64,000 nt of DNA from the NCBI RefSeq assembly GCF_016862795.1, contig NZ_BONQ01000156.1, positions 1 to 64,000 of the forward strand. Direction: 5' to 3'. Below the pieces are notes generated by a model. It worked only from the letters and a program-made list of their open reading frames with translations, was not told the origin of the DNA and did not search any database. Below are positions 7,950-17,696 of this stretch, one piece after another; the first letter of the stretch is position 1, and every line of letters begins with the position of its first letter. The translations under genes were made by a program, and so were the position numbers. This DNA comes from Dactylosporangium siamense (GTDB lineage Bacteria > Actinomycetota > Actinomycetes > Mycobacteriales > Micromonosporaceae).

Positions 7950-9584
7950 ATGAGTGCGCTGTTGTTCATCGGTGGCCGGGTCTTCGGCGGGGCCGAGGCC
8001 GTAGCCGTGACAAACGGGCGGATCGCCGCCGTCGGCGACCGGGCCGCCGTCCTGTCGGAATTGTCCGGCCAGGCGTTCGACGTCGTCGACCTCGACGGCC
8101 GGGCGCTCGTCCCCGGCCTGCAGGACGCGCACATCCACCCGGTGTCCGGCGCCCTGGAGCGGCTGCGCTGTGACCTCACCCCGTGGCACGCCAAGGCCGA
8201 CTACCTCGCCGCCGTCGCCGCGTACCCCGGTGACGGCTGGATCACCGGCGGCGGCTGGTCGATGGCGGCGTTCCCCGGCGGCCTGCCGCACCGCGACGAC
8301 CTCGACACCGTCGCCCCCGACCGGCCGGTGTTCCTGCCCAACCGGGATCATCACTCGGCGTGGGTGAACAGTCGCGCGCTGCTGATCGCGGGCATCGACC
8401 GGGACACCCCGGACCCGGCCGACGGTAGGATCGAGCGGGACGCGGCGGGGGAGCCGACCGGGGTCCTGCACGAGGGCGCCATGGACCTGATCACCGGGCT
8501 GCTGCCCGCCGACACCGCCGAGGACTACGACCGGGCACTCGTGGAAGCCCAGCGTTACCTGTTCAGCCTGGGCGTCACCGGCTGGCAGGACGCGATCGTC
8601 GGCGCCTATGCCGGCACCCGCGACCAGTTCGACACCTACATGCAGGCGGACGCGGCAGGTGTACTGCGGGCAAGGGTCACCGGCGCGCTCTGGTGGGACC
8701 GCGGCGGCGACGAAACCCAGATCGCCGCCTTCGAGTCCCGCCGCGCGCTCGCCCGGCACGGCCGGTTCCGCGCGACCGCGGTGAAGATCATGCAGGACGG
8801 GGTGGCGGAGAACTTCACCGCCGCCATGCTCGACCCATACGTCGGTCAGGGCGGGCACTGCGGCCAGTCCAACGTCGACCCGGCCCGGCTCCGCGACTAC
8901 GTGACGCTGCTCGACGCGGCCGGCTTCGGCGTCCACTTCCACGCCATCGGCGACCGCGCGGTCCGCGAATGCCTCGACGCCGTCGAGACCGCCCGCGGCC
9001 ACCGCGCTGTTGAGGCAGGTCGCGGCGGCGCCTCCGGCGCCCGGCACCACCTCGCCCACCTGCAGGTCGTGCACCCCGACGACGTGCCCCGGTTCGCCGC
9101 GCTCGACGTCACCGCCAACATCCAGGCCCTCTGGGCCACCCACCACGAGCAGAACGACACCCTCTGCGTGCCGTTCTTCGGCCCGGAGCGGGCCGGCTGG
9201 CAGTATCCGTTCGGCTCGATCGCCCGCACCGGCGGCCGTCTCGCCGCCGGCAGCGACTGGCCCGTCACCACCCCGGACCCGTGGTGGGCGATCCACGTCG
9301 CCGTCCACCGCACCGAACCACCGGTCTCCGGCGAGGCGGACTGGCCCACGTCCCAGGTGCCGATGCTGCCGCGGGAGGCGCTCAGCCTGGAGCAGGCGCT
9401 GACCGCGTACACCCTCGGCTCGGCCTACGTGAACGGCACCGACGACGAGACCGGCTCGATCACCGTGGGCAAGGCCGCCGACCTGGTCGTCCTGGACCGC
9501 GACCCGTTCGAGCCCGGCGCCGCCCTGTACGAGACCCGGGCCGACCTGGTCTTCGTCGACGGCGACGTGGTCCACGAACGCTAG
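7950..9584 (+). CDS. amidohydrolase (YtcJ-like)
   Basis: The 544-residue protein starts at ATG 7950 ([16 protein letters not shown]). It has the N-terminal beta-sandwich, the metal-binding DAHIHP after [17 protein letters not shown] with the next histidine ligand, HLQVVHPDD, the late aspartate in [13 protein letters not shown], and the closing [15 protein letters not shown] typical of the amidohydrolase superfamily. These enzymes are metal-dependent hydrolases of amide or ester bonds in small molecules; substrate unknown. It is divergent from the protease gene. Its TAG stop shares the palindrome CTAG with the stop of the convergent ATPase gene. Confidence 0.88.
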   Translation: MSALLFIGGRVFGGAEAVAVTNGRIAAVGDRAAVLSELSGQAFDVVDLDGRALVPGLQDAHIHPVSGALERLRCDLTPWHAKADYLAAVAAYPGDGWITGGGWSMAAFPGGLPHRDDLDTVAPDRPVFLPNRDHHSAWVNSRALLIAGIDRDTPDPADGRIERDAAGEPTGVLHEGAMDLITGLLPADTAEDYDRALVEAQRYLFSLGVTGWQDAIVGAYAGTRDQFDTYMQADAAGVLRARVTGALWWDRGGDETQIAAFESRRALARHGRFRATAVKIMQDGVAENFTAAMLDPYVGQGGHCGQSNVDPARLRDYVTLLDAAGFGVHFHAIGDRAVRECLDAVETARGHRAVEAGRGGASGARHHLAHLQVVHPDDVPRFAALDVTANIQALWATHHEQNDTLCVPFFGPERAGWQYPFGSIARTGGRLAAGSDWPVTTPDPWWAIHVAVHRTEPPVSGEADWPTSQVPMLPREALSLEQALTAYTLGSAYVNGTDDETGSITVGKAADLVVLDRDPFEPGAALYETRADLVFVDGDVVHER

Positions 9585-12500
9585 AGGTCGAGCTTGAACA
9601 GCCGTTCCTGACCACCCTGCTCGACCATCAGCTTCGGAATGAAGGGGGCGGCGAAGTAGGAGGTGATCGTCGGTGCGCCGAGCTCGTGCAGCCGCCCGAT
9701 CGCGGCGGCCCGGTTGCCGGCCACCCCCTCGTCGACCGTGATCAGGTGGAAGCCGAGCTCGCGGCCCTGCGGCAGGAACTCCACCAGGGCGTCCAGCGCA
9801 TCGGTGTCGGCGGTGACGATGACCCACAGCTCCGGCCCGGTCCACCAGGCCCGGGTCAGCAGGTGCCGGGCGGGCACGTTCGGGCCGGGCAGCCGGCCCC
9901 GGAGCAGGTCGGCGACGGTGCCGGCGTCGTCGCCGCCGAAGACCTGCCCGTCCGCGAACCCGGCGACGGCGGCGGTCAACCGCTGCAGGACCTCCCCGAC
10001 GGCGCGGATCAGCAGGTGTGGGTGCTCGGCGAAGTCGAGCACGCAGTCGCTGCCGTCGTCCTCGTGTGTGCCGATGCGCAGCCGAAGGTCCGGCTCGACC
10101 CGCGGCGCCGGCGGCCCGGTCCAGGCGTTGGCCAGCTCGGCGACATACTCGTGATGGTTCCCGCCGACCCGCCGCACCGGCGCCGCGATCTGCACGCGGC
10201 CGCCTGCGAGCAGTCCGCGCCCGGGCAGGCCGCCGGGGACCTGCCGGGCCCCGTCGACGGAGAGCTGGGACGTCTCCGGAACTTCGAGCCGCAGCTCGAC
10301 GACCGTGCCGAACGTGTCGAAGACCTCAGCGGAGAATGCGCTCCACCCGGTCGCGGTCGCCACGACATGGACCTGCGCGATGGTGAGTAGCTCCAGAACC
10401 TCCGGATGGTCACGCGCCACTCTCGGAAGGTTGTCGATGATCACCACCACCATCGCAGACCCGGTGCCGAGCGGGCGGTGGCGGAGGAAGGCCACCAGGC
10501 GGGCGATGGCGGGTCCGTCGTTGCGATGGAAGACCCCACCGACGTAGGGCAGGCCCGCCACGGTGTTGAGACCTCCGCCGAGGCAGTAGACGTGATACGG
10601 CGTGCCCTGGCGCGCAATGGCGGTCACCACGGTCTGCAACGCGGTCGTCGTGCCGCTGCCACGTTCGCCGACGATCGCTGTATGCCCTGCCCAGACTGCC
10701 AGGTCAAGCACGAGCGGTTCCTGGCGGTGCTCGTTCGGCAGGTCGATGAGGCCGACCGCGACCCCGTGGTCCGGCAGGTCGCCGAGCGCGACGACCGCCG
10801 GAAGAGCGGGCAACAGGATCTGGTGCACGGGTCCGCCGCGGCCGGCCATGCGAGCGACGAGCGCCTCCACCGCGCCCGGGAGCTGTGGGCCCCGGAAGCG
10901 GTGCACCCGGTCATCCGCCGTGGTCGTCAGGCGCGCCTCCGGCGGGTCGATTTCGATCCGGAACGTCAGATACGGATCGAGGCCGATGAGCCGGCGCTCC
11001 TGCAGGCGCCCGGCGGCCAGCAGCAGGTGGATGCCGAGGACCCGGCCGGCCCGGAGGACCTGCAGGAGCGTGTTGACGGCAGCCGGTTGCGCGTCGAGCA
11101 GCCGGTCGAACTCGTCCACGACGATGAGCAGGCGCGGGATCGGACCCGTGGGCCGGTCCTGCCGGCGGGCGATCTCGCCGAGGACGGCGTCCATCAGCCT
11201 TGGCACGTCGTCGACGGCGAGCCCGACCAGGTGCGGCAGGGACTCCAGGCCGGCGAACGTGGTGCCGTCGCCGAAGTCGACCGCGAGGATGTTGAGCGCG
11301 GCGGGACCGTTGCTGACGGCGAGGCCGAGCACCAGCGACCGGAGCACCTCCGAGGTGCCGGTGCCGGCCGCTGCGGCAACGAGGCCGTGCGGGCCCGTGC
11401 CGCCTTCGCTCGCGCCACGCAGGTCGAGCCGGACCGGGCGACCGTCCGGGTCGGTCCCGACCGGCACGGCCAGGTTCGCGGGTCCGGCCCATGCCTGCTC
11501 GGGGTCGAACGTCGCCGGATCGATGCCGTGCAGCACGGCGAACGGCACCGGCTGGGAGGCCCCCTTGACGGTCGGAGGGTCCAGCCTGATCCGCCGGGGC
11601 ACCTGGTCCGGCACGGAGAGCTCGCCGAGGGCACCGGACAGCGTGATCGTCGGCGTGGCCAGGTCCGTCAGCACCCGCACGATCTCGTCCGACGCCCCCA
11701 GTGGGGCGAAGGCGACCACCCGCAGCCGCAGTGCCCGGGCATACGGCAGGAAGTCCCGCAGCGCCGCCAGCGGGGCGAGGACATCCTCGGCGATCACCCA
11801 GAGGTCCGGCCCGGGCGTCCTGACCCCATCCGGCGACCGTTGCAGCTCCTCGACGACGCGGGCCGTGTCGTGCGGTCCGAGGATCTGGCCGGCGACGGAC
11901 CGTTCGATCGCCTGCCGGACCGCCAGGCGTTCACCGGGTGAGGCGCCCACGACGAGCAGGTGAGGGTCGGTCGTGAAGTCGACCGTGAACTCCTCGCCGC
12001 CGGGCTCGAACGTGCCGAGCCGGATCCGTGGGTACGGCTGATCCACCCGTGCGGCGGCGAGCTCCCGCAGGTACGTGCCGGGGTCCCCGCCGACCTGCCC
12101 GACCGGCAGCGCGATCTGCAGCCGCAGGCCACCGGCGACCAGCGCGCGGCCTGGTGGCTCGTATCGCAGCGACCGGGCCGCCGGGACCGAGATCCGGGAC
12201 GTCTCGGGCTCGTCGAGCCGGAGTTCGACGGTGGTGCCGAACGCCGCGAGGTCGTGGATACGGAACCGGCTCCACCGTTCGTCCGCCGCCACGATCACCG
12301 CCCGTCCCGCCGACACCAGATCGCCGAGGGACGGGAAGCTGCGCACGACGTGCGCCCAGCCGTCGATGATGAGCACGGTGTCGCTCGCCGAGCTGAACCG
12401 CAGGAACGCGATCAGCTCCGTCACCGCGTCGCGGTGGTGGCGGGGGTCGAAGACGTTGACCACGACCGGCGCGTCCTCCAGCGGGCCGAGGTCGGCACCG

Positions 12501-14380
12501 ATGCAGTACACGCTGACGTGCTGGGCCGAGCGGGACAGGGCGGCGACGACCGTCCGCAACGCGGTGGTCCTGCCGCTGCGGGGCTCGCCGACGATGGCGA
12601 CGTGCCCGGACGCTCCCGACACGTCGATCGTGAACGGTCCGCGCCGGTGCTCGCGGGGCATGTCGACCTCGCCGATCGTGACGCCGTCGGCCGGCAGGTC
12701 GCCGAGCGCCAGCACCGCGGGCAGCGGCGGCAGCCAGATCTGGTGGACCGGGGTGCCGTGCCCGGCCATCCGGCGGACGAGGACGTCGAGGAGCGAGTCG
12801 GGGCGCGGGGCGAGGATGTCGTCCCAGGAGGCGGCGTGGACGTCGGACACGTAGGCGGCCCGGAAGCGGCGCGGCCGGCCGTCGATGGCCCGCAGGAATC
12901 CATGGCCGGGCCGCGGTGGCAGCCCGGCCGCGTCCGGTGTGCCGATGGCGAGCTGGGACTCGTGCTCGGAGAAGGCGCGCAGGGCGATCCGGACCGACAG
13001 GTGGGCGTCGAGGTCGCGCAGGTGACCCGAATCGAGGCGTTCGCACGCCACGACCAGGTGGATGCCGACCTGGCGGCCGAGGCGACCGATGGACGTGAAG
13101 GTGTCGACGAGTGTGGGGTCGGCGGTCAGCAGCGAGCCGAACTCGTCGACGACGATGAGCAGACGCGGGCGGAGCCCGGTGAACGGCTGCTGGCGGCGGG
13201 CGATCTCGCCGAGGACGACCTCCTTGAGCCGTTCGATGAGCGACATCAGGTCGCCGGAGTCGACGGCGAGCCCGGCGAGGTGCGGTAGGGACTCGAGACC
13301 GGCGAAGGTGGCGCCGCCGCGCAGGTCGACCGGCAGGATGTTCAGCTCGGCCGGGCTGTGGTGGACCGCGAGGCCGAGGATCAGCGTGCGCAGCAGCTCC
13401 GACTTGCCGGCCCCGGCGGTGCCGACGACGAGGCAGTGCGAGCCGATCCCGCCCAGGTAGAGTCCGACCGGGCGGCCGTCCGGATCGACGCCGATCGCCG
13501 CGGTCAGGCCGTCTGCGCCGGTCCAGGCCCGGGCGGGGTCGAACGTCGGCGGGTCGATGCCGTGCAGCGCCGGGAAGGACGCGGCCGGGTAGGTGTCGTC
13601 GGGCCCGCCGGAGATGCCGCGTGCCAGGGGCGGCGGGACGAGCCGTTTCACGGTGTCGAGCACCTCGGCGGCCAGGTCGCGCACCGGGCCGTCGTCGACG
13701 CGGGCGACCCGCTCCAGCTGCAGGGCGATGGCCCGCACGTCGGCGCCCGGCAGCAGGGCCAGCTCGCCGAGCTCGGCGACGGCCGCGGCCCGCAGCTCGT
13801 GCGACGGCGCGTCGGCCGCCGCGACCGCGTCGGCCAGCCGGTCCGGCAGTGACGCCCGCGGTCGCAGGCGGCCGGTCATCGCGACGAACCACTCGCGGGT
13901 CAGCGCCGGCCCGCCGGCCGAGGTGCGGTTCGTGGCGAGCCAGTCGGCGGCGCGGGCCGGGTCGACCAGGTTCAGCGCGGTGAGCCGTTGCGCGTGCTCC
14001 AGCTCCGGTTGCAGGTGCCATGCGGGGTGCTGGTCGGTGTACTGCTCCAGCAGCACCGCCACCCGGGCCGGTCGTTCGGGGCCGAACCGGGCGGTGAGCG
14101 CGGCGAGCAGGGCGTCGCGCAGGGCCGGGTCGATCTCGTAGAGGTCCTCGCCGACCTCGCGGAACAGCGGCGACAGCAGCAGCGCCGCCTCGGCCTCGAA
14201 CGGCAGGACGGTGGGCGGGTCGAGGAAGAAGTTGATCCGCAGCAGGTGCAGCAGGCCGGCGTCGACCGCGACCGCCACGGCGGCGTGGCACGCCAGCTCC
14301 AGGGCGCCGGCGGGCAGGCGGGACCGGGCGGCGGCGAGACGGGCCGCGACGGGGGAGGCGCGGACCCAGGCGGTGGTCAC
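9581..14380 (-). CDS. tandem FtsK/EccC-like P-loop ATPase, last gene of a trypsin-MoxR-vWA conflict operon
   Basis: The protein is 1,599 residues. GTG 14380 is chosen because it overlaps the preceding stop in GTGA; a longer frame upstream only mirrors the vWA gene. Residues 1-180 are a helical domain (ALELACHAAVAVAVDAGLL, LYEIDPALRDALL) resembling the region that precedes effector domains in vWA-MoxR loci. Then come four FtsK/SpoIIIE/EccC-like modules. Module 1 has Walker A GTAGAGKS (320-327) and Walker B LLIVVDEF (about 408-414). Module 2 has GEPRSGRT and VLIIDGW. Modules 3 and 4 repeat the pair, with AAAAGTGTSE, LLIVVDEFDR, GERGSGTTT and VVVIIDNLP. Only the first P-loop keeps its lysine. 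The two halves share HGIDPxTFDPxxAW and DPDGRPV, indicating internal duplication. There is no membrane anchor, unlike EccC of type VII secretion. It probably moves or remodels a protein or nucleic acid target when released by its regulators (inference). Confidence 0.82.
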   Translation of the reverse strand: MTTAWVRASPVAARLAAARSRLPAGALELACHAAVAVAVDAGLLHLLRINFFLDPPTVLPFEAEAALLLSPLFREVGEDLYEIDPALRDALLAALTARFGPERPARVAVLLEQYTDQHPAWHLQPELEHAQRLTALNLVDPARAADWLATNRTSAGGPALTREWFVAMTGRLRPRASLPDRLADAVAAADAPSHELRAAAVAELGELALLPGADVRAIALQLERVARVDDGPVRDLAAEVLDTVKRLVPPPLARGISGGPDDTYPAASFPALHGIDPPTFDPARAWTGADGLTAAIGVDPDGRPVGLYLGGIGSHCLVVGTAGAGKSELLRTLILGLAVHHSPAELNILPVDLRGGATFAGLESLPHLAGLAVDSGDLMSLIERLKEVVLGEIARRQQPFTGLRPRLLIVVDEFGSLLTADPTLVDTFTSIGRLGRQVGIHLVVACERLDSGHLRDLDAHLSVRIALRAFSEHESQLAIGTPDAAGLPPRPGHGFLRAIDGRPRRFRAAYVSDVHAASWDDILAPRPDSLLDVLVRRMAGHGTPVHQIWLPPLPAVLALGDLPADGVTIGEVDMPREHRRGPFTIDVSGASGHVAIVGEPRSGRTTALRTVVAALSRSAQHVSVYCIGADLGPLEDAPVVVNVFDPRHHRDAVTELIAFLRFSSASDTVLIIDGWAHVVRSFPSLGDLVSAGRAVIVAADERWSRFRIHDLAAFGTTVELRLDEPETSRISVPAARSLRYEPPGRALVAGGLRLQIALPVGQVGGDPGTYLRELAAARVDQPYPRIRLGTFEPGGEEFTVDFTTDPHLLVVGASPGERLAVRQAIERSVAGQILGPHDTARVVEELQRSPDGVRTPGPDLWVIAEDVLAPLAALRDFLPYARALRLRVVAFAPLGASDEIVRVLTDLATPTITLSGALGELSVPDQVPRRIRLDPPTVKGASQPVPFAVLHGIDPATFDPEQAWAGPANLAVPVGTDPDGRPVRLDLRGASEGGTGPHGLVAAAAGTGTSEVLRSLVLGLAVSNGPAALNILAVDFGDGTTFAGLESLPHLVGLAVDDVPRLMDAVLGEIARRQDRPTGPIPRLLIVVDEFDRLLDAQPAAVNTLLQVLRAGRVLGIHLLLAAGRLQERRLIGLDPYLTFRIEIDPPEARLTTTADDRVHRFRGPQLPGAVEALVARMAGRGGPVHQILLPALPAVVALGDLPDHGVAVGLIDLPNEHRQEPLVLDLAVWAGHTAIVGERGSGTTTALQTVVTAIARQGTPYHVYCLGGGLNTVAGLPYVGGVFHRNDGPAIARLVAFLRHRPLGTGSAMVVVIIDNLPRVARDHPEVLELLTIAQVHVVATATGWSAFSAEVFDTFGTVVELRLEVPETSQLSVDGARQVPGGLPGRGLLAGGRVQIAAPVRRVGGNHHEYVAELANAWTGPPAPRVEPDLRLRIGTHEDDGSDCVLDFAEHPHLLIRAVGEVLQRLTAAVAGFADGQVFGGDDAGTVADLLRGRLPGPNVPARHLLTRAWWTGPELWVIVTADTDALDALVEFLPQGRELGFHLITVDEGVAGNRAAAIGRLHELGAPTITSYFAAPFIPKLMVEQGGQERLFKLDL

Positions 14381-15528
14381 AGCGGCCGGGCCACGGGGAA
14401 CGGGCGGCCGCGCAGCACGTCGACCGCCTGATACATGCCGGCGCGGGTCAGCGGGAACATCGGCAGGTGCCGGGCGACCTGCTCGGCGGTGCTGCGCCGC
14501 CAGCCGGCCGCCGGGACCGGGTTGAGCCAGGCGACGGCGCCGGCCGCGGCCCGCAGCGCCTTGCCGAGGGCGGCGGTGTCCAGCAGCCGGGCCGGGCTGA
14601 GCGTGCCGCGGGCGGCGCCGGCGTCGCTGATGACCGCGGCGCCGGTGGTCGCGGTGACCGCGTCGAGGACCTCCCGCAACGGCACCGGCGACGTCAGCGC
14701 CGGATCGCGGTACAGAGTGCCGTCCCGCAACGGTGCGAGGGCCGGCAGGACCGCGTCGATCGCCGGGTCGAACGGGTCCGGGACCGCGTGCAGCAGCCCC
14801 GGGTCCGCCGCGCCGGCGGTGTTGTGGAAGTAGACGACGGTGAGCGCGCTGAGCCGCCCGGCGCGGCGGACCGCCTGCTCGACGTGCTCGACGTAGCGGT
14901 GGAACGGCGCCATCGACCCCTGCCGGTCCACGAGCAGCAGCAGCCGGGTTGTGTTGCGGCGGGCCGGGACCAGCACCGGCGGCACCGGCAGCCCGAGGCG
15001 CGCCGAGCGGCGCAGGGTCTCGTCGACGTCGAGCTCGACCGGTGGGCCGTGCCGGGTCGGGCGGCGCAGGCCCCGCCAGACCTGGACGATCTCGCGTTCG
15101 GTCAGTGGGTACTGAGGGGTCATGACCAGCGTGGTGTCGGCCCGTCCGGTGCCGGGCGGCGCCGCCGGAAGACCCCGGCCGGGTGCGGCGACCGGTGGCG
15201 GTGCGGGTGCGGCGTCGACCGCCGGCGGCGCGGGTGCCTGCTCCATCGGGGGTGCGTCGCCGGTAGCCTCCACCGGCGCCGGTGCGGGCTGGGCCGGCAC
15301 CGCCAGGGTCCACTGTGGAGCATCGACGCGGGCGAACGCGGCCCGCACCATGTCCGCTTCTGCTTCGGTCTTCGCCCAGAGCATCACGCAGAGCTCAGTC
15401 AGGGCGGCGCCGGACGTCCAGCCGAACCCGGCCGCCAGGGCGCGGCGCAGGGCGTCACAGTCGTCCACGCCGATCGGCAGCCCCCGCCGGCGGAGCTGGT
15501 CGACGATCGCCAGCACGAACGGCGGCAC
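14377..15528 (-). CDS. CoxE-like von Willebrand factor A domain protein
   Basis: The 383-residue protein starts at GTG 15528, immediately after the MoxR gene. Residues 1-70 form a small helical domain (VLAIVDQLRRRGLPIGVDD). Residues 76-130 are a Pro/Ala-rich linker. The rest is a CoxE-type vWA domain beginning QYPLTEREIVQVWRGLRRP, with LLLLVDRQGSMAPF at about 197-209. This gives a D-x-x-G-S metal site in which the usual first Ser is Gln; the same pattern occurs in related cyanobacterial proteins. The end, AWLNPVPAAGWRRSTAEQ, is typical. vWA proteins of this class pair with MoxR ATPases as a chaperone-like regulatory module. Confidence 0.85.
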   Translation of the reverse strand: MPPFVLAIVDQLRRRGLPIGVDDCDALRRALAAGFGWTSGAALTELCVMLWAKTEAEADMVRAAFARVDAPQWTLAVPAQPAPAPVEATGDAPPMEQAPAPPAVDAAPAPPPVAAPGRGLPAAPPGTGRADTTLVMTPQYPLTEREIVQVWRGLRRPTRHGPPVELDVDETLRRSARLGLPVPPVLVPARRNTTRLLLLVDRQGSMAPFHRYVEHVEQAVRRAGRLSALTVVYFHNTAGAADPGLLHAVPDPFDPAIDAVLPALAPLRDGTLYRDPALTSPVPLREVLDAVTATTGAAVISDAGAARGTLSPARLLDTAALGKALRAAAGAVAWLNPVPAAGWRRSTAEQVARHLPMFPLTRAGMYQAVDVLRGRPFPVARPL

Positions 15529-16452
15529 TCAGCGCTCCAGGCGCAGCGCGTCGGCGTGCTGCTTGATGAGCACCCCCGAGAACGGCAGCCGCCCGGCGCC
15601 GGGGCGCGCACCGACCGCCTGCAGGTAGCTGACCCAGTCGAGCAGTTCGCTGAGGCCCGGCTTCTTCGCCAGGTCCAGGGACCGCAGCCGCAGCAGCGTG
15701 TCGATCGCCTCCGCGCGGAGCTGGATGTCACCGATGCCGTGCAGGGCGAGGATCGCGTCGAGCTCGGCGGCCGCGTCGGGGAAGCGCACGTGGTGGAACA
15801 CGCACCGGCGCAGGAACGCGGCCGGCAGGGCCTTCTCCTCGTTGTTCGTCACGACGATGACGGGCCGCAGGTCGGGCCGGTCGGCCGGCACCGCGTGCCG
15901 CTCGCCGTGCGCCTCGGGCACGTCGAACGCGAGCTGGTCCAGCTCCCGCAGCAGGTCGTTGGGGAAGTCGATGTCGGCCTTGTCGATCTCGTCGATGAGC
16001 ACCATCGACCGGCGGCCGTGCCCGGCCCGCACGATCGCCCGGCCGAGCGGCCCGAGCCGGACGTAGTCGCTCTCGGCGGTGGCCGCGCGGCCCAGCTGGG
16101 TGTCGTACAGGCGGCGGACGGCGTCGTACACGTACAGCAGGTCCTGGCCACGGCTGGTCGACTTGATGTACGCCTCCTCCAGCGGCAGCCCGAGCGCGTA
16201 GGAGACGGCGTGCGCGAGGCGGGTCTTGCCGGCGCCCGGGTCACCCTGCAGCAGCAGCGGCCGGCCGAGCGCGATCGCGACGTTCACCGCCTCCTCCAGG
16301 TCGGCGGAGGCTCGGTACGGCTCCCGCAGGCGCGGCTCGAACCGCGGCTGCGGTCCGGCAGCCTCGCCGGCGACCTCGATGTCGCGCCGCTCCGGCAGCT
16401 CGGCGAGCCGATCGAAGCGCAGCGACGTGTCGACGCGGTGGCGGGTCAGCAT
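15529..16452 (-). CDS. MoxR-family AAA ATPase
   Basis: The 307-residue protein has Walker A GDPGAGKT at 70-77, Walker B MVLIDEID at 150-157, sensor 1 in VIVVTNNEEKALPAAFLRRC with the arginine finger, and the MoxR-specific insertion KSTSRGQDLLYVYDAVRR. The start ATG 16452 shares a base with the protease stop (TGATG), so translation is coupled. MoxR ATPases act as ring-shaped remodelling factors together with vWA partners, here the next gene. In predicted conflict systems they are thought to hold the effector in check or assemble it. Confidence 0.92.
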   Translation of the reverse strand: MLTRHRVDTSLRFDRLAELPERRDIEVAGEAAGPQPRFEPRLREPYRASADLEEAVNVAIALGRPLLLQGDPGAGKTRLAHAVSYALGLPLEEAYIKSTSRGQDLLYVYDAVRRLYDTQLGRAATAESDYVRLGPLGRAIVRAGHGRRSMVLIDEIDKADIDFPNDLLRELDQLAFDVPEAHGERHAVPADRPDLRPVIVVTNNEEKALPAAFLRRCVFHHVRFPDAAAELDAILALHGIGDIQLRAEAIDTLLRLRSLDLAKKPGLSELLDWVSYLQAVGARPGAGRLPFSGVLIKQHADALRLER

Positions 16453-17696
16453 CAGGCCTCCAGGTCCTCGAGGTAGCCGCGTAGCTCGTCCGGCTGGAAC
16501 CGGACGCGGTCGATACATTCGGCCAGCTCCTCATACGTGTACCGCACGTCGAGCTCCTCGCCGATCCGGCCGACGATGTCCGCCGTCCACGCCGTCGCGA
16601 GCGGCCGCGGCCAGCGCTTGTACACGGTCACGTGCGCCGCCCACCGCTCCACGTCCCGGTGCGCGAACCGCGGCGGCGGCAGCGCCGTGACCTCGTCCGG
16701 GAACCCGCCGGCGGGCACGCCGAGCAGGAACAGCATGCACCAGCGTTTCGGCTGCCCGTATGCCTCCCGGACCCGCCGCACCAGCTCCGCCACGTCGGCG
16801 GCCGGGGTGCCCCGCACCGTCACCGGACAGATCACGTTGCGGGCCGCCAGCACGGCCGGGTAGCGGGTCATCTTCCGCACCGCCGTGTCGACGGAGTGCA
16901 GCTCGGCGCTGAGATCGAGCCAGTGCTGCCGGGCGATCTCACCCACGTACTGCCGCAGCCACGCGCACAGGTTGTCCACCACCGCCTGCTCACCGGCGTC
17001 GACCCCGAACGCGAGGAACCGCCCGCCGGCCGTGGCCATCTCCTCGAGGATCGCGGTCTTGAGCCGGTCGAGATCGAAGTATGCGGTGTCCAGCAGCTGG
17101 TGCACGGGCAGCGCCCGGTCCGACCGCCCGACCACGACGCCCAGGCTGAACCTGCGGACGATCTGCGCCACCGGCACCGCGAACAGCACGTTGGCCGCGG
17201 CCGGCCGGGCGTCGCCCGTGGAGGCCCGCTCGCGCACCTGCTCGACCAGCACCCCGACGACCGCACCGTCGACGGTCACGGCGCTGCCGGAGTAGCCGCG
17301 GTAGTCGCGCAACGCCTCCGCCACGTGCAGCTGCAGCACCGTCATCTCCGTGCCGCCCTGGTTGACGATGAGATGGTCGGTCGCTGTCACCGTGCCGGTG
17401 AGCTGCGCGTCGTGGTTCCTCGGCCGGGCCGTGACCCGCCAGTCGGCGCGCAGCACCGCGTGCTTCAACGCGGGCACGATGGCGAGGGACTCCGCGACCC
17501 GGAGCGTCGCGACGTCGATCGTCGGCTCCGCCTGGACCGCCTCGACCGGTAGCCGGACCCCGGCCGCCGTCACGAACTCGAGGTCCTCGGCCGCCCGGTC
17601 CCGCACCACGTGCGCCGCCGTGGCGACGATCCGGTCCGTCAGGACGAACCCGCTGCCCAGATCCCGGCCACCGGCGACGATGCGCCCGTCGATCAT
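16452..17696 (-). CDS. trypsin-like protease with C-terminal regulatory domain
   Basis: The protein is 414 residues from ATG 17696, which overlaps the preceding stop in ATGA. The N-terminal S1 domain has His29 (VATAAHVV), Asp61 (TIDVATLRV) and Ser136 (RGYSGSAV) and no signal peptide, so it is a cytoplasmic protease. Residues about 180-414 form an alpha/beta domain (LLDTAYFDLDRLKTAILEEM, RWCMLFLLGVPAGGFPDEV, RYTYEELAECIDRVRFQPDE). This may correspond to an inactive STAND-like domain of the kind described in related operons, but I cannot confirm that. In this class of system the protease is thought to cleave a partner on sensing invasion. Confidence 0.85.
   Translation of the reverse strand: MIDGRIVAGGRDLGSGFVLTDRIVATAAHVVRDRAAEDLEFVTAAGVRLPVEAVQAEPTIDVATLRVAESLAIVPALKHAVLRADWRVTARPRNHDAQLTGTVTATDHLIVNQGGTEMTVLQLHVAEALRDYRGYSGSAVTVDGAVVGVLVEQVRERASTGDARPAAANVLFAVPVAQIVRRFSLGVVVGRSDRALPVHQLLDTAYFDLDRLKTAILEEMATAGGRFLAFGVDAGEQAVVDNLCAWLRQYVGEIARQHWLDLSAELHSVDTAVRKMTRYPAVLAARNVICPVTVRGTPAADVAELVRRVREAYGQPKRWCMLFLLGVPAGGFPDEVTALPPPRFAHRDVERWAAHVTVYKRWPRPLATAWTADIVGRIGEELDVRYTYEELAECIDRVRFQPDELRGYLEDLEA

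Noticed and set aside
6215-8194. Longer frame for the secreted protease starting at 8194
   Set aside because: The added residues are opposite the amidohydrolase gene. ATG 7783 has a ribosome site and begins a normal signal peptide.
7095-9845. Minus-strand open frame of 916 codons
   Set aside because: It overlaps the amidohydrolase (plus) and the protease (minus, another frame), both with clear catalytic motifs; its translation has none.
14381-15313. Longer N-terminus (1,910 codons) for the tandem ATPase gene
   Set aside because: The extra 311 codons lie entirely opposite-frame to the vWA gene and read as Arg/Gly/Pro-rich filler. GTG 14380 overlapping the vWA stop is the natural start.
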